The notes under the pieces were generated by a model that worked only from the letters and a program-made list of their open reading frames with translations, had not been told where the DNA came from and did not search any database. DNA of 64,000 bases from Clostridium collagenovorans DSM 3089 (lineage in GTDB: Bacteria > Bacillota > Clostridia > Clostridiales > Clostridiaceae). Each line of letters starts with the position of its first letter. Within the stretch, counting starts at the first letter, position 1. The stretch covers positions 806,001 through 870,000 of the forward strand of contig NZ_FQXP01000003.1 in assembly GCF_900130005.1 (NCBI RefSeq). The letters are read 5' to 3'. Position numbers and translations under genes: made by a program. This document shows positions 36,853-44,404 of this stretch, piece after piece.

Positions 36853-39800
36853 TTATATCTTAGCTAATAGATCCTTTTTAACCTCTTGACCTTTTAAATC
36901 GATAAGCTTTATGTTTTGAAATATATCATAATTAGCTTTTATACCATTATCCATATCTATAATTATCTCTTTTGAAGCTATATATGATAAAACTTTCTCA
37001 TATTCTATACATTCTTCTCTCTGTTTAATTATTTTTTCAATTTTCTCTTTAGCATAGCTCTTTTCTTTCATAGTATAATCCTTAGATTTTATAATTAACT
37101 TAAATCTACTTATTGCATTTTCATATTTTTTTTGAAGAACCTGTAAGTAATCCCTTTTAATTTTACCTACTATAGTTTCATTATATTCATGAGCATATAT
37201 TAGAGCTTTAAATCCTTCATTTTTACCTGAGTCTAATAGCCAATATATAGGTCTCTTGTGATATATTCTTACATGATCTTTATAAAAATCCTTTAAGAAA
37301 TATCTTCTTATACTTTGCCTTGAAGTTTCACCGCCTTTTCTGCCTAAAGCTTCAGCAATAAAGTCTAAATTTTCTTCTAGAGTGTCTTCTCCATAAACCT
37401 TTTTTATAAATGCTATAAACTCTTGTAATATATCCTCTTCAAAATACTCATAATTTAGTATAGGTAAAATTTTACCATCTTCTATACTCCTTTCTCCCCC
37501 AGCATATACTATACCTTCCTCTTTTAATGAATATCTTCCTAAAATACATCCTATGCCATAGGAAATAAGTGATTTTATATCTCTTTCAACTTCAGCTTTT
37601 CTTATTGTTATGTCCTTATCTTTTACTACATATTTTCCTTCTTCTTGTAATCCATATATAGAGATAAATATTTTATTTAACTCTTCTTCATTCCTCTTAA
37701 CCCTATTAAAAATATCCAAGGACTCTTCTTCCCATAATTTAAAAACCTTGCTTATTTCAATAGAATTTTCATAAGACAATTTATCTTTTAGTCTAATTAA
37801 AGGATGCACTTTAAAATCCCAAGAGGTTTCAAAGTTATCCCACTCTCTCTTTGTAAGTTCTATATTCTCTAGAACTAAATAATTTATAATCCTTAAATTT
37901 TCTTCTTCAAATATATCCTTTTTAATTGGAATATTTTTAAGATCACCAACTTGAATATTATAGGTTGGATTCATTATATCTAAAAATAACTTAGCCACCT
38001 TACTACACAATAAAGCAAGTATCACATATATTTTTTCTTCCGAATCAAAAAATATTGAGGATCCAGCTACATCAAAAATAAATCCACTTGGTGAATACCT
38101 AACACCCATAGCCTCAGAAATAAAAGTATATGTAAGTCCTTTTTTAAAGTATAAGTCTTCATTTTTTATAGTTCTGCTATAGGATTTATATAATTTAGCT
38201 GCGTACTCCTTAACTTCTCTACCATTGCACTCCCAATTAATCACAAAATCATTATTACCATACCACTTCTTAAAAGTTCCTCCCTTATTATATGGAAACC
38301 ACTTTTTACATGATGACTTTGCCTCTTTAGCATCTTTAGCATCAAATTTTATTTTATTATTTTCAACTTCAAACCAGTATCTTAAAAATCGCTTATTATC
38401 TGAAGTTGCCATACCTTGACGTGGTTTTGCTAGTTGCCCTAAATAAATATTATTCTTAAATAACTCAAGAATATTTTCACTTATCCAATAAGCAAAGGGA
38501 TTACCTGGTATAGCACATAAAATCTCCAAATTAATTTTATACTTACACTCTGTATTCTCACCCTTTAATGCAGATTTTAAGGTTGCTTCCTTTTCCTTAC
38601 TATTTCCTTGTGTTAAATTTATTATAATAGTTTTAAAATCTTTATCTACTCTTTTCTTAGCTATATAAGCCACATTTTGAACTATTGTACCCACATTTTC
38701 TTCAAAAGCTCTAGGTCCTAAATGAATTATGTTTTTAAAGCAAAGCTCATTTAACAAATTTTTTCTAAACTCTGCGAAACTAGATAAAAACATCCAACTT
38801 TGCTGATTTATTATAGCTGAGTACCCATTAGCCTCACTAAACTCATTGCAAACCTCCATATAAACAGAAAATAGATCATGTTTAGATAACTCATAATTCT
38901 CGCTTAAATATGTTGATAGTTTAGTGTTCATACCTCTAATACCCATATATGGAGGGTTAGTTAAACAAACACTATACTTACTACTCATTATCTCAGCTTG
39001 CTTAATAAGAGGTACTATATTCTTTAAAACTATTTCCTTATAGTCATGAAAGCATAAAGAATAGTCTTCTTTTACTTCTTCTATTCTATTTTTAAAAGCT
39101 TCAAAATTCATCCTAGGAACTTTTATTAGGGAGCCATAATCCTTTGCATCTTCAAAAATATTAATCAAATATTTCAAATTACCTTCTAGTTCATTATTTC
39201 CCTTTGAAAAATAACTTATAGCCTCTTCACTTATTTCGCTGCTTTCCACAATATCACATATATTTAGTGATATCTGCTCTTTCTTCATTTTGAAAAATAA
39301 GCTTTTATCGTAAGTTCTTGCTTTCATAATAAGAGCAAAGCTACATAAACTTGATACTCTTGAATCTATATCTAAACCAAAAATATTATTTTTAAGAATT
39401 AATATTGGAATTTCCTCTTCAAAATAACCATAAGATTTATATATATCATATAAAACCTCAAAAGCATAGACAAGCATATGTCCTGAACCCATACATGGGT
39501 CTAATATAGTTATATTTTTGGGGTCAATCATGTTATTTTCTCTTAATTTATCCTTAGTTTCTCCTTGTTCTAAATAATATTTCCAGGAATCCTTTAGATG
39601 ATTACTTTCATGAGACTCTAACCATAATGCTCCTAAAGAATTTTGAACCATATATTTTACTATCCATTTAGGAGTAAAAAGCTGAGTAGCTGCTGGTATA
39701 TTATCCTTAGTAATCTTTATATTCTTCTTTAATCCTTCAAAAACCTGATCCTTTTTATCCGATATATAGTATTGATACAGCCATCCTACAACCTCTATTC

Positions 39801-40425
39801 CCTCCTGAAAGTTATTTTCCCCGATATCATTAGTCAAATGTCTTATAATAAAATTTTCTTGTAGTAGGTTATCAGGTAATAAGAGTTCTGTATAATCCTC
39901 TATTTCTTCAAAGATATTAGGAATTATTTTCCCCAAATCATTACATTGATTTACCAAAATGTATTTATATAATTCATTAATATCCTCATTTTTTCCTTTT
40001 TCTAATAACTGATTTATGTAAGCTTCATTAAGCTCTAATTTTTCAATAATCTCTGTGATTTTAGTAAGTACATCGGGTTCTTTTTGCCCTTTCCTCTCTG
40101 AAGATAATATCCTAATACCACTTGGCAAATAATTATTTACCTCCATATATCTAAGGGCGATAAACCTATTGAACCAAGTACAAGCAACCTCTTCTATTAC
40201 TTTATTGAAACCTAGCTTATTTATATCATCAATAAGTTTTTCTCTGTGCTTTAATTTTGATTTAAAAATCTTTTCTCTTCCTATTACCTTAAATCCATTC
40301 TTCAATATTTCTATGTCATGTACTTTATTTTCTTCTATTCCAAGTTCAATAGCTCTTTTAGTAATACTCTCTATTAAATTTACCCTTGCCCAAGTAGAAA
40401 ATATCTTGATTTGATTTTTATCCAT
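36853..40425 (-). CDS. pglX: PglX-type adenine-specific DNA methyltransferase (BREX-1 family), orphan
   Basis: The 1190-residue product has the length and layout of BREX-1 PglX. The N-terminal helical region holds WFNRFIALRYMEVN, then the LFTPKWIVKYMVQNSLG segment before SAM motif I, ILDPCMGSGHML (residues 307-318). Motif IV is NPPYMG (490-495), diagnostic of N6-adenine methyltransferases of the gamma type. A long C-terminal target-recognition region follows. PglX methylates the non-palindromic site that marks self DNA in BREX defence. No brxA, brxB, brxC, pglZ or brxL lies within the flanking genes here, so it looks like an orphan methyltransferase. I see no PD-ExK-like nuclease motif, against a type IIG enzyme. 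AAGGTGG precedes the ATG. Confidence 0.82.
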   Translation of the reverse strand: MDKNQIKIFSTWARVNLIESITKRAIELGIEENKVHDIEILKNGFKVIGREKIFKSKLKHREKLIDDINKLGFNKVIEEVACTWFNRFIALRYMEVNNYLPSGIRILSSERKGQKEPDVLTKITEIIEKLELNEAYINQLLEKGKNEDINELYKYILVNQCNDLGKIIPNIFEEIEDYTELLLPDNLLQENFIIRHLTNDIGENNFQEGIEVVGWLYQYYISDKKDQVFEGLKKNIKITKDNIPAATQLFTPKWIVKYMVQNSLGALWLESHESNHLKDSWKYYLEQGETKDKLRENNMIDPKNITILDPCMGSGHMLVYAFEVLYDIYKSYGYFEEEIPILILKNNIFGLDIDSRVSSLCSFALIMKARTYDKSLFFKMKKEQISLNICDIVESSEISEEAISYFSKGNNELEGNLKYLINIFEDAKDYGSLIKVPRMNFEAFKNRIEEVKEDYSLCFHDYKEIVLKNIVPLIKQAEIMSSKYSVCLTNPPYMGIRGMNTKLSTYLSENYELSKHDLFSVYMEVCNEFSEANGYSAIINQQSWMFLSSFAEFRKNLLNELCFKNIIHLGPRAFEENVGTIVQNVAYIAKKRVDKDFKTIIINLTQGNSKEKEATLKSALKGENTECKYKINLEILCAIPGNPFAYWISENILELFKNNIYLGQLAKPRQGMATSDNKRFLRYWFEVENNKIKFDAKDAKEAKSSCKKWFPYNKGGTFKKWYGNNDFVINWECNGREVKEYAAKLYKSYSRTIKNEDLYFKKGLTYTFISEAMGVRYSPSGFIFDVAGSSIFFDSEEKIYVILALLCSKVAKLFLDIMNPTYNIQVGDLKNIPIKKDIFEEENLRIINYLVLENIELTKREWDNFETSWDFKVHPLIRLKDKLSYENSIEISKVFKLWEEESLDIFNRVKRNEEELNKIFISIYGLQEEGKYVVKDKDITIRKAEVERDIKSLISYGIGCILGRYSLKEEGIVYAGGERSIEDGKILPILNYEYFEEDILQEFIAFIKKVYGEDTLEENLDFIAEALGRKGGETSRQSIRRYFLKDFYKDHVRIYHKRPIYWLLDSGKNEGFKALIYAHEYNETIVGKIKRDYLQVLQKKYENAISRFKLIIKSKDYTMKEKSYAKEKIEKIIKQREECIEYEKVLSYIASKEIIIDMDNGIKANYDIFQNIKLIDLKGQEVKKDLLAKI

Positions 40426-40820
40426 ATATGTTTTATTCCACCTTAATTTTAAAATTAAAACTTTTTCTAACTAAATATATAAGCTCTAATTAATATACTA
40501 CCTTAGTGTTACTATCTATTTTTATTTTCTAATCATAGTTAACTTTAAATAAAATAAAGTCTGTTTCTTAGAATATATACTAAAATCATTATATATCTAT
40601 TCTTTGAAAAAATCCTCCTCATCTTTTATTTAATTCTTATTATCAAATAAGTTAAGCTAAAATTTTAGAGAATATGCTCATAATTATTAGTTACCCACTC
40701 TAAACTTATAAAGTTAAGTATCCTTTATAATAAATTTAAAAATTTCTATATTAAAATTTATGTATAAAAAACTATAGTTAATCAAATTCTAAAAAAAAGT
40801 CTAAAAGGAGAGATACTAAA
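40426..40820. other. Intergenic region between divergent pglX and phosphatase genes
   Basis: About 395 AT-rich bases with no supported coding frame, tRNA or repeat. It must contain the promoters of both genes. AAGGAGAG lies just before the phosphatase start. Confidence 0.4.
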
Positions 40821-41726
40821 ATGAAAAGTAAATTTAGATTATTTGCTTTTACTTTAACTACCTTATTAATCTTTAATACATTTAATGTTTTTGCTTTGAG
40901 TGAAGTTTGTACCACCCCTAATTTAGTTCTTAACTTTAAAAACGAAAGTTCTTTACCTAAAAACTTTAGGAAATCTAATGATAACCTTAAAAGTACAAAT
41001 TTAAACCTTAAAGGTCTAGATTCTTTGAATATATCAGGTAGTTCTCAGTTTACTGAAGATTCTTTACCTTTGATTAGAAAGTCCATTATTGCAGATAAGA
41101 ATCTTACAATTATAGACTTACGTCAAGAATCTCATGGATTCGTAAATGGAAATGCTGTCAGTTGGATGTGTGAACATAACAATGCTAATAAAGGATTATC
41201 TATAGAGCAAGTTTTAGTTAAAGAGGCAAATGAATTAGCTACCATACAACTTAATACTTTACTTAAATTTTTTAATGCTCTTGAGTTAAAAGTAACTTCA
41301 GTAACTAGTGAAAAGGACTTAACAGAAAATACTGATATATCATACTTAAGAGTGCCCGTTACTGATGGCGAACTTCCTACAAATGAAATAGTAGATTATT
41401 TTGTGGATTTTGCTAAGTCAAATCCTAAAAATTCCTGGCTACATTTTCATTGTAAAGAAGGAATTGGACGTACAACTCTTTTTATGATGATGTACGATAT
41501 GATGAAGAACTCTAAGGATGTCCATCTACAAGATATTATACAACGTCAAGTTTTATTAGCTGGTCCTGATATAGAAAAAGATTATGAGAAATATAGTACA
41601 AATAGGTTAAGTTTTTTGAATAATTTTTATAACTATACAAAACAAAATAGCCCTAATTATGAAGTAACTTGGAGCGAATGGTTAAGTAAAAATACTCCTA
41701 ATGCTCCTTCAAAGTTAGCTTCTTAA
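40821..41726 (+). CDS. Secreted PTP-like inositol polyphosphatase (cysteine phytase)
   Basis: The 301-residue product has a signal peptide (residues 1-25, cut near NVFA-LS). It shows the hallmarks of PTP-like phytases: LTIIDLRQESHGFVNG (residues 95-110), YLRVPVTDGELPTNE with general acid Asp182, and the P-loop HFHCKEGIGRTT with nucleophile Cys211 and Arg217. These enzymes remove phosphates from myo-inositol hexakisphosphate outside the cell; bacterial effectors of this group can also act on phosphoinositides. Which substrate applies is not visible. AAGGAGAG precedes ATG by 8 bases. It is monocistronic with a strong terminator and sits next to the foreign surface operon. Confidence 0.87.
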   Translation: MKSKFRLFAFTLTTLLIFNTFNVFALSEVCTTPNLVLNFKNESSLPKNFRKSNDNLKSTNLNLKGLDSLNISGSSQFTEDSLPLIRKSIIADKNLTIIDLRQESHGFVNGNAVSWMCEHNNANKGLSIEQVLVKEANELATIQLNTLLKFFNALELKVTSVTSEKDLTENTDISYLRVPVTDGELPTNEIVDYFVDFAKSNPKNSWLHFHCKEGIGRTTLFMMMYDMMKNSKDVHLQDIIQRQVLLAGPDIEKDYEKYSTNRLSFLNNFYNYTKQNSPNYEVTWSEWLSKNTPNAPSKLAS

Positions 41727-41855
41727 AATGTATAATTATAAATTAACTCTCTACTCTTAAATTGATAATTATGGGGATTTAATAAGAATTAGTTCCAAAC
41801 ATAATAGAGGTTTATTATGAAATATAACAAATTTACATTAATCTCTTTTCATTAT

Positions 41856-41910
41856 CTATTAAAAAGTCCGTAAATGCTAGAATATCTAGTATTTACGGAC
41901 TTTTTAATAG
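41856..41910. terminator. Very long bidirectional terminator stem
   Basis: 25-base arms (41856-41880 and 41886-41910, containing AAAAAGTCCGTAAAT) pair with a single G-U around AATAT. U-runs exist on both strands. It ends the phosphatase transcript and probably also the truncated minus-strand gene. Confidence 0.85.
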
Positions 41911-41933
41911 GTCGATACCATACTTAACTCTAC

Positions 41934-42041
41934 CTAATTCTGCTTCATTCTGCCTTGAAAAGTAGTAAAAGAGTTGTATGTATCTTGAGTTGTATTTACT
42001 GCATTCCATAAAACAAGCCCTCTTACAGCACCTGCTTCATA
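41934..42041 (-). pseudogene. C-terminal remnant of a deleted protein gene
   Basis: A minus-strand frame of 35 codons plus stop, beginning after a TAA and with no start, reads YEAGAVRGLVLWNA ... FQGRMKQN. The composition is protein-like and it ends 24 bases before the long terminator, exactly where the end of a gene should be. It looks like the 3' end of a gene whose remainder was replaced by the GC-richer operon next to it. The parent family is not recognised. Confidence 0.5.
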
Positions 42042-42080
42042 TTAAACTTTTAGCTTTATTTTATTTGTAATTGTCAGAAT

Positions 42081-42269
42081 TTATTCTTCTGGTGTCGGCG
42101 TTTGTTCCCAGAATACTCTTTGAAGTTTTTCTGGCACTTCGTGGTCTGGACTTTCTATTGCTTCATCAACCGTCGCTTGTAGGTCAGCACGAAATTCAGA
42201 TAATAAAATTCCTCTGGCTTTTGCACCAGCCTTTAAAATTGATTTCATATCTCTTTTATTAAATTCCAT
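42081..42269 (-). CDS. Short ORF, probably truncated accessory protein
   Basis: The 62-residue product starts MEFNKRDMKSILKAGAKARG with CAGGAAA upstream and ends ... VFWEQTPTPEE. It resembles small helical ORFs found in Firmicutes mobile elements that normally run on for several residues after PTPEE (from memory, not checked). Its stop falls just where the sequence turns from the GC-richer operon into AT-rich host DNA, so the 3' end may be lost. It follows the sorted wall protein after 23 bases and is the last gene of the operon. Function unknown. Confidence 0.55.
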   Translation of the reverse strand: MEFNKRDMKSILKAGAKARGILLSEFRADLQATVDEAIESPDHEVPEKLQRVFWEQTPTPEE

Positions 42270-42292
42270 AACCAATTTCCTGATTCCTTTTA

Positions 42293-42853
42293 TTATCTTT
42301 CTTTTCTGTACCTTACAGCAAATGTTCCTACAATACCAGGACAAATGAACATGGCAATCATGCTCCACAATGTGATTCTAGCAGTGTCGCCAGTCTGAAC
42401 ACTTGTATTTATTTGGCTGTTCTGACTAGATGAACCATTACCTGTTCCGCTTGTAGTAGGTGCTTTTTTTAATGATACGATCAGCCTGTTATTATTGCTG
42501 GTAATTGCAGGAGCGGTAAATGCGTTATCCCTCAGATTTATCATTTCCTGCTGTCCTTCTGATCCATAACGAACGTTATCTATCTGCCACCCCTTATCAG
42601 ACTGTATGATATATCTCTGTTCTCCTAGTCGGGCTATTTCTGCTGAACTATCCTTACTTGTATATGTCTTATCATTGATTTTTACAGAACCATGTTCTCC
42701 TATATCTAGCAGAACGGTATGTGTATCTGGCACAGTTGTTGTTATTGTCGTCGCTCCCTCGCTCTGTTCTGTTGCATGTACCTGTATGGGAATCAACATG
42801 GCAGAGCATATGAACAATGCAGCGATACCAGCCAGCACTTTTTTCTGTTTCAA
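42293..42853 (-). CDS. Cell-wall-anchored surface protein with QTGD sorting-like signal
   Basis: The 186-residue product has a signal peptide (LKQKKVLAGIAALFICSAML ... VHA), a short beta-rich mature part (HTVLLDIGEHGSVKINDKTY) and a Ser/Gly/Asn-rich linker. Its C-terminus is of sortase-substrate form: SVQTGD, a hydrophobic stretch, then RYRKER. The motif lacks the LP of LPxTG, so sorting is inferred. The start is TTG 42853, fixed by AAAGGAGG 8-9 bases upstream; no sortase gene is nearby. Fifth gene of the operon and probably its wall anchor. Codon use is richer in G and C than in flanking genes. Confidence 0.65.
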   Translation of the reverse strand: MKQKKVLAGIAALFICSAMLIPIQVHATEQSEGATTITTTVPDTHTVLLDIGEHGSVKINDKTYTSKDSSAEIARLGEQRYIIQSDKGWQIDNVRYGSEGQQEMINLRDNAFTAPAITSNNNRLIVSLKKAPTTSGTGNGSSSQNSQINTSVQTGDTARITLWSMIAMFICPGIVGTFAVRYRKER

Positions 42854-42892
42854 AATGGTATACCTCCTTTCACTCATTTTCCATAAGCCATA

Positions 42893-43384
42893 TTATTGTT
42901 TATTCATCAAATTTGCAATGAAAGTAATGCTTCCCTCATAATCTCCAGCCTCAGCTTTATTCCAGTTATCATCTGTAATATCAACGCTTAACAGAATTTC
43001 TTTTCCCTGTCCGTCGGACAAGCCAGCTCTCAAGATATCTTCATCCCATGTAGCTATACTAAATTCCTTGCCCTCTGCTTTGTTTACCAGCTTGTACGGC
43101 AAATCTTTATTCTGACTGGTATTATGGAAATCATTTGCCGTTGCATTGACAACAACTTCCTGTGTAGAGAGAACATTTCCTTTGACCTTTAATGCTCCAT
43201 TTAAGTCTGTGGAAGTCGCTTCAAAATTAACTGTTGTTTCAGCTGGAATAGTTAGGGTATATGTGGATTTAACATTAGCTTTAATCCTTGTTGTATCTGA
43301 CTTTTCTTCTGCTGATACTGGAAGAACCATAGTTCCCATAAGAACAAGTGCAGTCAATCCCATTGTAATTTTTTTATTCTTCAT
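42893..43384 (-). CDS. Secreted beta-sandwich protein sharing the operon's TIP/GxYxG module
   Basis: The 163-residue product has a signal peptide (cut near PVSA-EE). The mature part begins STYTLTIPAETTVNF and ends with AEAGDYEGSITFIANL. The same opening (Y-T/K-hydrophobic-TIP) and ending (GxYxGxxxF) occur in the 158-residue neighbour and at the C-terminus of the 496-residue protein, so all three share one beta-sandwich module. It has no anchor of its own, so it may be assembled on a partner. AAAGGAT lies before ATG; it follows the 158-residue gene after 19 bases. Confidence 0.68.
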   Translation of the reverse strand: MKNKKITMGLTALVLMGTMVLPVSAEEKSDTTRIKANVKSTYTLTIPAETTVNFEATSTDLNGALKVKGNVLSTQEVVVNATANDFHNTSQNKDLPYKLVNKAEGKEFSIATWDEDILRAGLSDGQGKEILLSVDITDDNWNKAEAGDYEGSITFIANLMNKQ

Positions 43385-43403
43385 AATTTATCAATATCCT
43401 TTC

Positions 43404-43880
43404 TTATTTTTTTTCAGGAGCAGTTACAGTAAATACAAGCTGTCCATTATAATTTCCGGCCTTGATTGTTCCCCCATTTTTTGCTTCAAGATCAGAGAAA
43501 TACAAATCCTGCGTACCGTTTGCTGTAAAGCTTACAAAGTCTGTATCTTTCGCAATCCCTGTTCCGCTTTGTGTTATGCTGATTGTTGTAACTGCCTTTG
43601 TTTCTGTGTCATCCTCTCTTGAAAGTTCAACCACACCGTTGCTATCCACACCCTGTGTTATCTTTACTTTGATTTCCCTGCTTGGCTCAAGGTTAACATC
43701 TTTTACTTCAATTTGTTTCGATGTTGCTCCATTGCTCAAGTCAACGCTGGACGGTATCGTAACCGTATAATTGTTTGGTTCTCTGTACGTAACATCCATT
43801 GTTTCGGCATGAACAGGAAGAATCACTACACTCATCATCAGAATCCCCATTGCTCCTGCTATTATCTGTCTTTTTTTCAT
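43404..43880 (-). CDS. Secreted beta-sandwich protein, paralogue in the surface operon
   Basis: The 158-residue product has a signal peptide (MKKRQIIAGAMGILMMSVVI ... HA) and a mature part starting VTYREPNNYTVTIPSSVDLS and ending IKAGNYNGQLVFTVTAPEKK. It shares the TIP ... GNYxG module with two operon neighbours, but identity between them is low. There is no transmembrane or sorting signal at the C-terminus. AAAGGAGAGAG precedes the ATG by 5 bases. It lies 12 bases after the membrane-anchored protein gene. Confidence 0.68.
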   Translation of the reverse strand: MKKRQIIAGAMGILMMSVVILPVHAETMDVTYREPNNYTVTIPSSVDLSNGATSKQIEVKDVNLEPSREIKVKITQGVDSNGVVELSREDDTETKAVTTISITQSGTGIAKDTDFVSFTANGTQDLYFSDLEAKNGGTIKAGNYNGQLVFTVTAPEKK

Positions 43881-43892
43881 ATTCTCTCTCCT

Positions 43893-44390
43893 TTATTCTA
43901 GTACATTTAATGTAAATTTGATTTCTGAACCGTTTAACGGTGTCTGTGTTTCGTCCATTTTGAAACACTCATATTTCAGCGTACAGTCATCATATATCCC
44001 TGTGGAAAGGCTCTGGTTTATAGTAATATCATAAATTGCTTTATTCGGCTCTACCAGTTTGCTTTCCCATAGCCTTGTCCCGTCATTCAAAATAATGGTC
44101 ATTTTGAAATAACAGGTATTTTCCTTTGGATTGTAAAGGTTCACACTCTGCTCAACGGTATCTACTTTAAAATTCATTGTGTCAAATCCCGGTATATCAA
44201 TGGTATCCGTGTTTTTCTTTCCTGTATAGGTATCCTTATCTCCCGTATAGTCCTCGGCGTTGTCATATACATCAGCAGTAACATGCTTGTCCCCAAACCA
44301 GTAGTTCCAGTTCATGCCGACAAAGATACCACTACCCACAAGGCCGACTGCCAGCACAACGATAAGGATTGTTTTAGTTATCTTATTCAT
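43893..44390 (-). CDS. Membrane-anchored extracellular protein of the surface operon
   Basis: The 165-residue product has one N-terminal membrane helix (residues 6-25) that is probably not cleaved, and an outside domain. The latter has IDIPGFDTMNFKVDTVEQSV, LYNPKENTCYFKMTIILNDG, LWESKLVEPNKAIYDI and ends in EIKFTLNVLE. I recall similar single-pass proteins beside surface-protein genes in other clostridia, sometimes mis-annotated as a tRNA methyltransferase; it has no enzyme motif. AAGGAGG precedes ATG. Second gene of the operon, 14 bases after the 496-residue gene. Confidence 0.65.
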   Translation of the reverse strand: MNKITKTILIVVLAVGLVGSGIFVGMNWNYWFGDKHVTADVYDNAEDYTGDKDTYTGKKNTDTIDIPGFDTMNFKVDTVEQSVNLYNPKENTCYFKMTIILNDGTRLWESKLVEPNKAIYDITINQSLSTGIYDDCTLKYECFKMDETQTPLNGSEIKFTLNVLE

Positions 44391-44404
44391 TCTGTCAATC
44401 CTCC

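Noticed and set aside
36853..40425. A complete BREX or type IIG restriction-modification system
   Set aside because: Only PglX is present; neither BREX partners nor a nuclease motif were seen in or beside it.
41817..41873. Micro-ORF with GAGG site running into the long terminator
   Set aside because: It is 18 codons long, ends inside the terminator stem and has no supporting context; chance is more likely.
43146..43770. Plus-strand open frames opposite the surface operon
   Set aside because: They are antisense to the signal-peptide-bearing genes with their own AGGAG sites, and show no ribosome sites or protein-like patterns.
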